Shown here: in pieces, positions 46,045-54,789 of the stretch | Position numbering within the stretch: position 1 is the first letter of the stretch | Layout: every line of letters starts with the position of its first letter | NCBI GenBank assembly: GCA_947623175.1 | Contig: CANQGK010000001.1 | Coordinates: forward strand, 143,431-207,430 | Length of the DNA: 64,000 nucleotides | Source of the DNA: an uncultured Clostridia bacterium | GTDB lineage: Bacteria > Bacillota > Clostridia > Oscillospirales > Acutalibacteraceae | Direction of reading: 5' to 3' | Translations under genes and position numbers: made by a program | The notes under the pieces: model-generated | What the model saw: the letters and a program-made list of their open reading frames with translations, nothing else | What the model was told of the DNA's origin: nothing | The model's database searches: none

Positions 46045-49000
46045 TCACTTTATAGACTCTTCACCGTAAAGCGGTTTGCCGGTTTTGTCCTTCGGAATGT
46101 TATCCGTCCAGGATATATCCTCTTCCTCAAGCTTATAAACCTGATTTATCGCCTTGGCTAAAGTCGGATAATTGTATATAATTCTTCTCTGTTTGAAAAG
46201 CAGTTCTTCATACTGTTGCTTTACTTCCAATACGGTATCGATGTCCTTTGTCGTTATCTTTGCGGGAAGCTTGTCGATAGCCGCGATAACCGCATTAAGA
46301 ACCGCGTCGAATTGCGTATTGTAATAGCCTATAAAATCAAAGCTGTAATTTGCCGAATCCCAATTGGAAATGTTAATGAAGCAGGTTTTATCTACGAAAT
46401 CCGCAAAGCCGCAGCCTCGTATAAGCTCGCTTCCTATGGTGCCCTTAACCGTTTTTCCGCCTACGGCGACACTCAGAGTGTATTCATAACCGTCGGTTTT
46501 GGTAAATTGATAGGAGAAACGCTGTAAGCGTATATTATCCCATTTGAGCAGATCGCTTTCGATAATTACTCTGTCCTCGACCGATAAATCGTCGTTAACG
46601 TACTTGGCGATGATTTTGCCGTCGACGGGATTTAACACTAAGGTAAGCGGATAATCGTGCAATTTATCCTCGGAAAACGGCTCCGGCCATCCGGGGCCCC
46701 ATCCGTTATCGTAGTTGCCGCCTATAAAAAGGGTAAAACTGCAGGACTCGGGAGCAGATCCGGCTATATTGTCGAACTGCAGCATAATACCGTCCAATCC
46801 GTCGGTTAAGGTGATACCCTGGCGGATATTTTTATAGGAGTTTTTAAAGTAATATCTCGTACCGCCGGTATCCAGCGTTTCGAGCGAGAATATGCTTTTC
46901 CATACTCCGTAAAAGAGCGTCTCGTCATACAAAAGGTAGGCTGACGGTGTGAAATACTCAAGACGACTGTCCGCCGCGGCGGATAATTCGTAAAATTCCT
47001 TTTCCGCCGCCGTCAGCTTATTGTAATTGGTTACCTGCACTTTTTCGTAATCGGAGAGACTGTCGTACATATATCTTGCTTTTCGCATTTTAAAGGCGTC
47101 GTCGATCGTTATTTTGCCTATGGAATTTATCTGCTTGATCGTGGCGTCGACGGTTCCCACAAAGAGCGAATTTATCGTTTTATAGCCGATAAAATCAACC
47201 GAAAAGCTCGAATTATCGGGAGCGGACATCGCCATCATGCAGGAATTATAATCTTTAAGGTAATCGTTATGCATATATTCCGCTTTTACGGTGCCCTCGA
47301 TATTCCGACCGCATACGTTGACGGTAAGGAGAAAATCGCCGTTGTCCTCTTCAAAGAAGGTGTACTTGAGTCTTTGATATTTTAAGGAGTCGAGCTTTAA
47401 TAAATCGTTTTGAATTATCGTCTCGCCCGAGGGTAAAAGCGAAATGGTACCGAAATCGGGATCGAGCACGAACGCCAACGAGGCGTTTACGGTAGAGCCC
47501 CAGGTGCCGTCGCCGTTTGCAAAGAATACCGCAAATTGGTTGTTTATGCCGCTTTCGGCTTTGAAATTGTCGAACTGCAAGGTAAGTCCGTTGAGATTGA
47601 TATTTTCAAGCAAGCCATCGCGAACCTCGAGGCGAGCCTCGGTAAAGTTAAAGTTTACGCCGCCCGTTTCTAAATTGCGGATTTTTATATCGGGCCAGCC
47701 TTCGATTATATCCACAACGGTGGGATTTGCGCTGCCCGAAAGACGAAGCTTCGTTTTATCCAATACAGTAAGCGCCGAATCCGCTTCGTCAATAAGCTCG
47801 CGGGCTTTTTTCTCGGCGGCGGTAAGGATATTGTAGTTTGTAACCTGTTGCTTTTCGTCGGTGCTTAAATCGTCGTAGAGAGCGCGGGCTTCGCGTATGG
47901 TAGCAAGATTGCTCAAGGATACTTCGCCGATGTTGTTTATGGCGGCGATAACCGTCGAAACGTCGATAAGTCTGACACCGGTTTTGTAGCCTATAAAGTC
48001 GGTTACAAAGGAGGAATTATCCCCTGCCGCGGATACGGTTATTCCGCAGCGCGTCGTATCGGTAAGCGCGGTTGCGCGCGAAAATGCCTCTTGCGGGATA
48101 ACGCCGTCTATCGCCTTGGTGCCTACGGTCACACGAACACGGAAGCCGTCGCCTTGTTTCAAAAAGTGCAATGAAAAGCGGCTTTTTGAAATGCTGTCGT
48201 ATTTGAGCGCATCGTCGGTGATTATTTCTTCCTCTTTATTGCCCGATTTTGCAATAAGGACTCCCTTTTCGGTATCGATTACAATACCTAAGAAGGTACA
48301 GCTGCCGTCCGGCTCGATACTTCCCTTGCACCAAATGTCATTTCCGGAGTCGTTGAAGCCGTCGGAAATACGTATCATCATTTTATCGGCGGGGTCGCTT
48401 GTAATAAAGCGGCTGAATTGCAAAAACAGTCCGTCCAGGGAAAGGTTTTGCGCTATGCCGTCGCGTTGTTCGGTATCGGCGTTCGTAAAGGTCATTCTTA
48501 CGCCGCCGGCGCTTAAATCCTCGCATTTAAACTTATCCTTCCAGCTCTCAAGCGTATCCTTTTGACCGGATAATCTGGTGCTTGAGGCGGTAAGCATTTT
48601 AAGTCCGTCTAAGAAGCCCCGGGTGCCGTCCTTGCCGTTTTGATAGCCCACAAAGGTAATACCGAAGACCGCGGCGTCCTTGCCGGGGCCTATCAAAACC
48701 GAGGTTTTCGCGTAGTTAGTATAGGTTTTTGCGTTTGTCTTTAAATAATCGAGCGCCTCATGTCCTATCTCGCCCGAAAGCGACGTCTCCCCTATTTCGA
48801 CCGACACGTCCAATCCGTCGTCGTCGTTAAGGGAAAGCCGGTAAGCAAATTCCTTATTTTGCAGATTTTCAAGCTTCAGCGCCTCGTCGGTTATAACGGT
48901 AACCTCGTTTTTCTCATATCTTGCGACAAGCGCGCCGATATCCGCTTTGAGGGTAAGACCTAAAAATGTATATGTGCCGTTGGATGCCTTGCTGCCCTTT

Positions 49001-49398
49001 GAATAGATGCCCGAGGTGGTATTATCCGAAAGACGAACGGTGAAGGTAGCATTTTGAGGGTCCGCCGCCGTGAAATTCGAAAATTTCAAAAGCAAGCCGT
49101 TGACGTTTAAGTCGTCCTTTACGCCTTCGAAATGGGTTGCTTCTTTACATTTGCTCTGAAAATCGTATGTCAAGCCCTGCGGCGTTTCCTCACTTACGTT
49201 TGAAAGAGCAAGCGCGCCGGAGGTTTTCCAGCGGTTAACGGTCGTGGCGGAGTAATTGGATGCTCGTGCATATTCGGTTGACATATATACAAAATCGTTT
49301 GCTTCCGCCGTTACGTAGGGTATGCCGATCCCGCTTATCAAGCAAACAATCGCAAGGCAAATTGAAATAAATTTGCTTTTATTTCCGTATCTGCACAT
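46045..49398 (-). CDS. Secreted surface protein of four beta modules and three helical linkers
   Basis: I start at MCRYGNKSK (ATG 49398) behind AAAGGA; 1117 aa. Signal peptide, then four copies of a ~200-aa module. Each has an early 'L..GGVRMTFTNA...RDG' segment, 'LDGLFLQFSRF', a DRGxxI/L stretch, and ends near 'DFIGYK'. Copies 2-4 are followed by a ~60-aa helical linker (INNIGEVSLSNLATIREAR, LSTDEKQQVTNY, LTAAEKKARELI). The modules look like lectin or CBM jelly rolls and no enzyme motif is seen. The same module and linker occur in the dockerin protein upstream, so this is probably a glycan-binding partner. No sortase signal or anchor visible. Confidence 0.72.
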   Translation of the reverse strand: MCRYGNKSKFISICLAIVCLISGIGIPYVTAEANDFVYMSTEYARASNYSATTVNRWKTSGALALSNVSEETPQGLTYDFQSKCKEATHFEGVKDDLNVNGLLLKFSNFTAADPQNATFTVRLSDNTTSGIYSKGSKASNGTYTFLGLTLKADIGALVARYEKNEVTVITDEALKLENLQNKEFAYRLSLNDDDGLDVSVEIGETSLSGEIGHEALDYLKTNAKTYTNYAKTSVLIGPGKDAAVFGITFVGYQNGKDGTRGFLDGLKMLTASSTRLSGQKDTLESWKDKFKCEDLSAGGVRMTFTNADTEQRDGIAQNLSLDGLFLQFSRFITSDPADKMMIRISDGFNDSGNDIWCKGSIEPDGSCTFLGIVIDTEKGVLIAKSGNKEEEIITDDALKYDSISKSRFSLHFLKQGDGFRVRVTVGTKAIDGVIPQEAFSRATALTDTTRCGITVSAAGDNSSFVTDFIGYKTGVRLIDVSTVIAAINNIGEVSLSNLATIREARALYDDLSTDEKQQVTNYNILTAAEKKARELIDEADSALTVLDKTKLRLSGSANPTVVDIIEGWPDIKIRNLETGGVNFNFTEARLEVRDGLLENINLNGLTLQFDNFKAESGINNQFAVFFANGDGTWGSTVNASLAFVLDPDFGTISLLPSGETIIQNDLLKLDSLKYQRLKYTFFEEDNGDFLLTVNVCGRNIEGTVKAEYMHNDYLKDYNSCMMAMSAPDNSSFSVDFIGYKTINSLFVGTVDATIKQINSIGKITIDDAFKMRKARYMYDSLSDYEKVQVTNYNKLTAAEKEFYELSAAADSRLEYFTPSAYLLYDETLFYGVWKSIFSLETLDTGGTRYYFKNSYKNIRQGITLTDGLDGIMLQFDNIAGSAPESCSFTLFIGGNYDNGWGPGWPEPFSEDKLHDYPLTLVLNPVDGKIIAKYVNDDLSVEDRVIIESDLLKWDNIRLQRFSYQFTKTDGYEYTLSVAVGGKTVKGTIGSELIRGCGFADFVDKTCFINISNWDSANYSFDFIGYYNTQFDAVLNAVIAAIDKLPAKITTKDIDTVLEVKQQYEELLFKQRRIIYNYPTLAKAINQVYKLEEEDISWTDNIPKDKTGKPLYGEESIK

Positions 49399-49430
49399 AA
49401 TTAATATTCCTTTCGATATAAAGTACAATA

Positions 49431-49459
49431 TAGTCAGCGGGAGTTTCGCCCGCTGACTA
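49431..49459. repeat. Intercistronic stem-loop
   Basis: TAGTCAGCGGG / CCCGCTGACTA, 11-bp perfect arms with a 7-nt loop, in the gap between the dockerin-GH13 gene and the next. Leftwards only a weak TATATTGTACTTTA follows, so it probably adjusts expression or protects the upstream mRNA. Confidence 0.65.
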
Positions 49460-49467
49460 TAATCCGA

Positions 49468-52400
49468 TTAATTCGCGAGTAATTTTTTAATGCGAATCAA
49501 ATCTCTGATGTCGATACAGCTGTCCTTGTTGACGTCGGCGGCTTCAATATTGAATTGAGCCGGAGTAGAGCCAAAGAGGTGCTTCTTTAAAGCAACCATA
49601 TCCATCGCGTTGAAATCGCCATCCTCGTTAATATCGTTTTCGACGACGCCGTTGGCTTTAATTTCGATAACCCGTAAGTTATTGCTTTCGACCTCAAGCT
49701 GTAAAGCATTAAGATCCCCGGCAGTCGCTTCGGCGTTGATTACCGAGCCGGTCATAGCGTCGGTTACGGTAAAGGTCGAATATTCAGCCAATCCGAGATC
49801 CGCAAGATTTATATTAAGTACCGCGTTTTGCGGCGATTCGGTTTCGTTGGGAACAATCACAACCGCCTTGCTTCCGGCATAGCGGGCGTAAGCCTCGACT
49901 TTTACAGCCGAATTGGTCTGTGCAACCTCACAAATATTGGAATCGGTAATTTTTTCCGCAAAATTGCCGAATATCTGCTTATTGGTTCTGCGAACTCTTA
50001 TCATCTGCTTAACCGCTTCGTAATATTCGGAATTTTCGGCGGCGGCGCTCTTCCAGGCGGAAATATCCTGATAATAGAGTATTCCGTCTACGGCAAGATC
50101 CCAGCCTATTTCTTCACCCAGGTAGAATACGGGGATAAAGGGAGTGAACATTTCCTCATAACCCATCGCGAGGGTGTTGGCTTTGAAAACGGTTTTGCCG
50201 GTATCGTGGTTAGATAAGCACATGGTGTAGTATTTAAATTTGCCCTTGCCGTTAAGATAAGTACCGTTTTTAACCGTGTCTACGAGATTAAGTCTGTCAC
50301 GGTTATAGGTGCCTCCCTGAGCCTTTTCGATGGAAACGTCGTTAAGGAAGGGATGAGAAGCGGCGTAGGTGAGGTAATCGGTGCTTGTCAAATCGCCCAA
50401 CAACAATGATTTCTGCTCGCTGTCAAAGGCGGTATTGCCTTCCGCGTCGGCGCGGTCGCTTAAACCCTCGGAAATGATGAACAAATCTCTGCCCGCGTCG
50501 TGCAAAGCCTTTTTAATATCGGCGCAAATATCTACGCCGGCATAGTCCGGCTCACAGTCAAATCTGTAACCGTCGCAATTGGTGCGCTCGGCAAGCTCAA
50601 CCATTTGAGTTGTGAACCAATTGACAAAGCCCTGATTTTTCCAATTGTAGAGGTAACCGCCCCAGGTTTGGGTATAATCCGTTATCCATGCGGAATTATA
50701 TCCGGCTTCTTTTGAGATTTCGCTGTCGTTAAGACAACCCCATGTAACGATATCCAGAATTATGCGGATATTGTGGCTGTGCGCAACCTCGACAAACTCG
50801 GCAAATCGCTGCCAGCCTTCGGCGTAATCGTCGGTGCCGGTAATCGCGGGATTTATAGTCTGCGGTCCTAAGTTTGCGTATGCCACGTCGGAGGGCGCGG
50901 AATATTGCGTATCAAAAATCGGGCAAAGCCACAAAGCGTTGATACCGGCTTCTTCCAGATGCTCCAATACAGGGTAGAGCGCCGAGAGATCGCCGCCCGC
51001 TTTTACGGCGTTTAATTCGGCGATAATCAAATCGTCCGCCCAGGTGGGAGTGCCGTTTTCGTCAACCTGTGTTTCGGTGACGGGGATATATTTCGGCATA
51101 ACGTCGCTGTTGTTTATACCGCCCATAAGTCCGCTGTATTTGTAGCCCAGCAAATCGAAGGACATGGTATTTCCGGGGGCAACGGGGTTAAAGGCAACAA
51201 CTGCGCCCGTGCGCTTGGAACTGTCAAAATACTCAAAGCCTTCGGCATATTCGTAAGGAACCTCCCAACTTACGACGTTTCCGCCGACGTCTATTTCAAC
51301 CAAGAAAATATAGTCGCCGTTGTCAAAATTGCTTATGGTAACCGAGAAGCGTCCGTCCTTGATATTTTCGTATTTTAAGTAATCGCTCTGTACGTAATCA
51401 AACTCGTTGCCGAGTATCGATAAGGTACCCTCGGCGGTATTGATATCAAAGGTAACGCCGTTGGGCGCGCCGCTCGGATACTGACCGGAATAGGTGCCGT
51501 CGTAATCGTCGTGGAAATCGTTGTAGAGAATAAATTCAAACGGAACCGAGATATCGGTCAACTCCAGGTTATCAAATACAAGGGTTAAATTCTCCAAATC
51601 AAAGCCGCGGTTAATATGATCCACAACTCCGCTCGGCGCGGCAGCCGCATTTGTAAACGCAACGTTAAGACCGCCGCCGGGCAAATCGGTAAGCGTAAGG
51701 TAGGACGCCCAGGCTGGCAGATTGGGATTTGCCCCTCCGGTGCGCAAGCCCATATCGGCCTCCGACAGCTTTATAAGACCTGCGTCGGCAAGCTTTATCG
51801 CGGCGGCAAGCGCGGCCTCCGCGGCTGTAAGCTTATCGAGATAGGAGCCTATAAGCGCCTTTTGAGCGTCTGCCAATTCTTCGTACATAGCACGTGCCTT
51901 CTTTATCTTTCTCTGGCTGTTTACCGTAACCTCGCCGATATCGTCAATCGCGGCGCATACGGCGGAAAGGCTCGCTAATTCCTCTTTGCCCTGATAATAT
52001 CCGTAAAAATCTATATCGTATGTCAAGGTTACGTCTATGGAGGTGGAATTACCGGAGCAAACACGCAGACGGGTTTTGTTTGTGTTGATATTGCACTGCG
52101 TGAGTACCGAAGCCGGAATCGAAGCGCCGGTATAGGTCTTGCCGTTGTCAAATCCGATATCAACGCCTAAGTTGCCTTCTTCGTCAAGATGAGTATAAAC
52201 GTAAAATTTATAACTCGGAAGATTAAGTACCCATAATTCGTCCATATCGCCGTACAGCTTGCCGGATAGCGTACCGTCATAATTAGTATAATATATTGCT
52301 TTATTATCGGTTCGGTTATTCGCGTCAAAACGCAGCCACAAATCTGAATTATCGGCGGAATTTACTCCTTCAAAACCGATACCGAAGCCCGCGGGCCAAC

Positions 52401-53364
52401 CGTCCGGGAAATAAGCGCCGCCCATTTCAAAGTACAAATCATTAAGCGACAGGTTTTTGTCTAACAGCCAGCGATATCCATCCATTGACATGCCGCCGTT
52501 ATTATTTGTTCCCGTAAAACCGAGGCGTACGCCGCCGCCCGCAAGATTGGTACAGCTCATTCCGCCGCCTGTCCAATATTGATTTACCCAATCGCTTTCG
52601 TGAACGGGAGTAATTTTGTTTCCGAAATTGGATTCGTTCTTTTTCTCGGCAACCGCATATCCGAGGAAGTTAATGCTGTAGGGAGTAGCGGAGCTGTATC
52701 TGTTGCCTATATGCAAGGTTGCGTTTTTTACGTCGGTTTTTGCCAACGCTTCGGCGGGAACGTAGCCGCCCGTCAATACGGTTTCACCGTTGTTTATATT
52801 AAGGGTTATGTATAAATTGCCCTGAGCGTCGAGCTCGGTATAGATATAAAACGGTTTGTTCGAGAAGTTTGCGCTTGAAAGCGCTTCGGATTGATATAAA
52901 AGTGTTCCCCGGTCGTTGCCTACAACGCCGATTTTATATCTTAACTGATTTACATATTCGCCCGCTTCAAACATAAATTGGAGCTGAAGGCTGTTTTCAT
53001 CGTCGCCGAAGCCAAGGGCCATTGCCGGCAGACCGCCCGCGCCTATTATGCTGTAATCCGAAAAGTCGAGATACAGTCCGTCGGCGTTAAGCGGCTTGTT
53101 GTAATAGAGCCTATAGCCCGATGCATGAAGACCGCCGCTGTCCGTAAATCTCACCTGCACGCCTCCCGGTATGTCGGTTACGGTCAAAGCTTCCCATGTC
53201 CAATACGGTACCATCTCCGCAGCCGTCGGCGCCGTCGGGGTATGATCCTGCGCAGGTTCGGCAGATGCAATAAATGATAGCGAAGAAAAGCAAGACAGAC
53301 ACAGCGCCAGCGCTAAAACGACGCCGACTATCCTTTTAAAGTGAGTAACGCATGCTTGTTTCAT
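49468..53364 (-). CDS. Secreted multidomain GH13-type protein with type I dockerin
   Basis: 1298 aa; ATG behind TAGGAGG. Signal peptide to about 35; two jelly-roll-like modules (about 50-235, 250-455), a helical linker (EVTVNSQRKIKKARAMYEEL), a third module (about 525-740), a GH13-type barrel (about 760-1130) and a dockerin from about 1240. Barrel: ILDIVTWG (region I without Asn-His), GYRFD (near 933), IISEG (near 961), SNHD (near 1052). Dockerin: DINEDGDFNAMD and DVNKDSCIDIRD, two calcium loops. A dockerin binds a cohesin on a scaffold, so this is probably part of a surface assembly. It is the first gene of the large leftward operon. Confidence 0.85.
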   Translation of the reverse strand: MKQACVTHFKRIVGVVLALALCLSCFSSLSFIASAEPAQDHTPTAPTAAEMVPYWTWEALTVTDIPGGVQVRFTDSGGLHASGYRLYYNKPLNADGLYLDFSDYSIIGAGGLPAMALGFGDDENSLQLQFMFEAGEYVNQLRYKIGVVGNDRGTLLYQSEALSSANFSNKPFYIYTELDAQGNLYITLNINNGETVLTGGYVPAEALAKTDVKNATLHIGNRYSSATPYSINFLGYAVAEKKNESNFGNKITPVHESDWVNQYWTGGGMSCTNLAGGGVRLGFTGTNNNGGMSMDGYRWLLDKNLSLNDLYFEMGGAYFPDGWPAGFGIGFEGVNSADNSDLWLRFDANNRTDNKAIYYTNYDGTLSGKLYGDMDELWVLNLPSYKFYVYTHLDEEGNLGVDIGFDNGKTYTGASIPASVLTQCNINTNKTRLRVCSGNSTSIDVTLTYDIDFYGYYQGKEELASLSAVCAAIDDIGEVTVNSQRKIKKARAMYEELADAQKALIGSYLDKLTAAEAALAAAIKLADAGLIKLSEADMGLRTGGANPNLPAWASYLTLTDLPGGGLNVAFTNAAAAPSGVVDHINRGFDLENLTLVFDNLELTDISVPFEFILYNDFHDDYDGTYSGQYPSGAPNGVTFDINTAEGTLSILGNEFDYVQSDYLKYENIKDGRFSVTISNFDNGDYIFLVEIDVGGNVVSWEVPYEYAEGFEYFDSSKRTGAVVAFNPVAPGNTMSFDLLGYKYSGLMGGINNSDVMPKYIPVTETQVDENGTPTWADDLIIAELNAVKAGGDLSALYPVLEHLEEAGINALWLCPIFDTQYSAPSDVAYANLGPQTINPAITGTDDYAEGWQRFAEFVEVAHSHNIRIILDIVTWGCLNDSEISKEAGYNSAWITDYTQTWGGYLYNWKNQGFVNWFTTQMVELAERTNCDGYRFDCEPDYAGVDICADIKKALHDAGRDLFIISEGLSDRADAEGNTAFDSEQKSLLLGDLTSTDYLTYAASHPFLNDVSIEKAQGGTYNRDRLNLVDTVKNGTYLNGKGKFKYYTMCLSNHDTGKTVFKANTLAMGYEEMFTPFIPVFYLGEEIGWDLAVDGILYYQDISAWKSAAAENSEYYEAVKQMIRVRRTNKQIFGNFAEKITDSNICEVAQTNSAVKVEAYARYAGSKAVVIVPNETESPQNAVLNINLADLGLAEYSTFTVTDAMTGSVINAEATAGDLNALQLEVESNNLRVIEIKANGVVENDINEDGDFNAMDMVALKKHLFGSTPAQFNIEAADVNKDSCIDIRDLIRIKKLLAN

Positions 53365-53542
53365 AGTTTTGCCTCCTAAATTGATTTTTTATAATATTCA
53401 TCAGTTTTTGAAACGGTACCCCACCATCCCAAAATAAAACATCATAAAACATTACTTTGAACCCAACGACACCACGACAATGCTTTAAATATTCCTGATA
53501 AATTTTACAACTTAAAGTTTCCGCCTTTCCGGCTGTAATTAA

Positions 53543-53571
53543 ATTCTATCATAGCAACATTGCTAAAACAA
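53543..53571 (-). promoter_or_regulatory. Promoter of the large leftward operon
   Basis: On the minus strand TTGTTT (53571-53566), 17 bp, TAGAAT (53548-53543). The -35 is weak, as expected for an activator-dependent promoter; the operator-like repeat lies directly upstream. Confidence 0.6.
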
Positions 53572-53573
53572 TG

Positions 53574-53603
53574 ACGATTTTTTGGAAAAATGGGTGCGAT
53601 TTT
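53574..53603. promoter_or_regulatory. AraC operator-like direct repeat
   Basis: ACGATTTT (53574) and GGTGCGATTTT (53593) are about 22 bp apart, on the side of the -35 where AraC activators bind. The GGTGCGATTTT box starts 22 bp from the outer -35 base, exactly as at the 57835-57865 promoter; about 26 of 35 bases match between the two regions. Confidence 0.6.
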
Positions 53604-53840
53604 CATAGATTTGCGTTTTTTGCCAAAAATCGGCGCCCTTTTCGCCTTACCGTTAGTCAAAAATGCATATGGGCATTTTCTCTAAACAGACCTAAAAAAT
53701 ATAATTCGATTTGTTCAAAGCGACTCAAAGGCGTCTCAAAAAAAGGCTTAACTACGCCGTTTTTACGGGTGCGGAGATTTTTCTTGACTATTTTTAAAAA
53801 GGATAATATAATTGAAATAACGGCGATATTTTGAAAAAGA

Positions 53841-53851
53841 GGTGCGATTTT
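53841..53851 (+). promoter_or_regulatory. Operator-like box overlapping the araC start
   Basis: GGTGCGATTTT preceded by TTTTGAAAAAGA. It ends one base before GTG 53852 and includes the ribosome site, so binding here would block translation initiation or early elongation: a plausible autoregulatory site. Confidence 0.5.
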
Positions 53852-54709
53852 GTGCTGACTTATTTATTTACCAAGAAAAAATACGAGGACGAGCTGTTGG
53901 AAGGCAAAATCGAAATGATGAAAATGCCGAATACCAGCCTTGTTCCGACTCACAGTCACGAATTTTTTGAGATTTTTTACGTATCGGAAGGCCATGCCAC
54001 CCACCGCTTTAAAACCGAGACGCGGCTTAAGCCCGGCGATTTCGGAATTGTAAACATACATACCAATCATTCCTACGACAATTGCGACAATTTCACGATT
54101 TTAAATTGTATGTTTCTCCCCGAGCTTATAGACTTAACCTACAACGATATCGACGATTTCAACGATTTGGTAAATCAGATCCTGCTCAAGGTTTACAGCT
54201 TCCGTCTGGACGGAAATATTTCCGACACCATTTATCATGACGACAGCGGCAGGGTAAAAAATATTTTTGAAAATATGCTTATCGAGTACCAAAACCGCGA
54301 AACCGGCTGTATCGAGGTTTTGAAATACCTCCTGCTCGAGCTGCTGTTTTTGATAATCCGCTACTCCGAAAACATAAGCAACGTAAGCCTCTTTACAGGC
54401 GAGATAATCAAAATGGTAAACGAGCGCTACAACGAGCATATCACCCTCGGCGAGTTTTGCGACGAAAAGCACTACTCGCTCGCCTATGCCAGCGCAAAAT
54501 TCAAGGAAGAAATGGGTCAAACCTTTACCGAATATCTCCAAAAAAAGCGCATTTCCCAAAGCTGTTCCCTGCTTATCGAAACCGATTTGAGCATTTCCTC
54601 GATAGCGAATATGGTCGGGTATTCGAACATTAAGTTTTTTAATCAGCTGTTTAAGGATATCACCCACACCTCACCCAAGCAGTTCAGAAACAATCACCCC
54701 GCAAAGTAA
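53852..54709 (+). CDS. AraC-family regulator of the glycan locus
   Basis: GTG 53852 (LTYLFTKKK) is 8 bp after AGAGGTG; the TTG at 53831 is a second option. 285 aa. N-terminal cupin-like sensor (SHEFFEIFYVSEG, RLKPGDFGIVNIHTNHSY), C-terminal double helix-turn-helix (ITLGEFCDEKHYSLAYASAKFK; LSISSIANMVGYSNIKFFNQLFKDI) and the QFR end. Divergent from the dockerin gene and next to a matching operator; most likely activates the leftward operons when an inducing sugar binds the cupin domain. Ends before a bidirectional terminator. Confidence 0.88.
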   Translation: MLTYLFTKKKYEDELLEGKIEMMKMPNTSLVPTHSHEFFEIFYVSEGHATHRFKTETRLKPGDFGIVNIHTNHSYDNCDNFTILNCMFLPELIDLTYNDIDDFNDLVNQILLKVYSFRLDGNISDTIYHDDSGRVKNIFENMLIEYQNRETGCIEVLKYLLLELLFLIIRYSENISNVSLFTGEIIKMVNERYNEHITLGEFCDEKHYSLAYASAKFKEEMGQTFTEYLQKKRISQSCSLLIETDLSISSIANMVGYSNIKFFNQLFKDITHTSPKQFRNNHPAK

Positions 54710-54746
54710 AACGGCAAATACCGAATAAATACACATAAATCCTTAT

Positions 54747-54775
54747 AAAAAAGTCCGGCGAACCGGACTTTTTTT
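54747..54775. terminator. Bidirectional terminator
   Basis: AAGTCCGG / CCGGACTT with a CGAA tetraloop, flanked by A-run and seven Ts. It separates the convergent araC and GH36 genes. Confidence 0.9.
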
Positions 54776-54789
54776 GATTTATATTCTCT

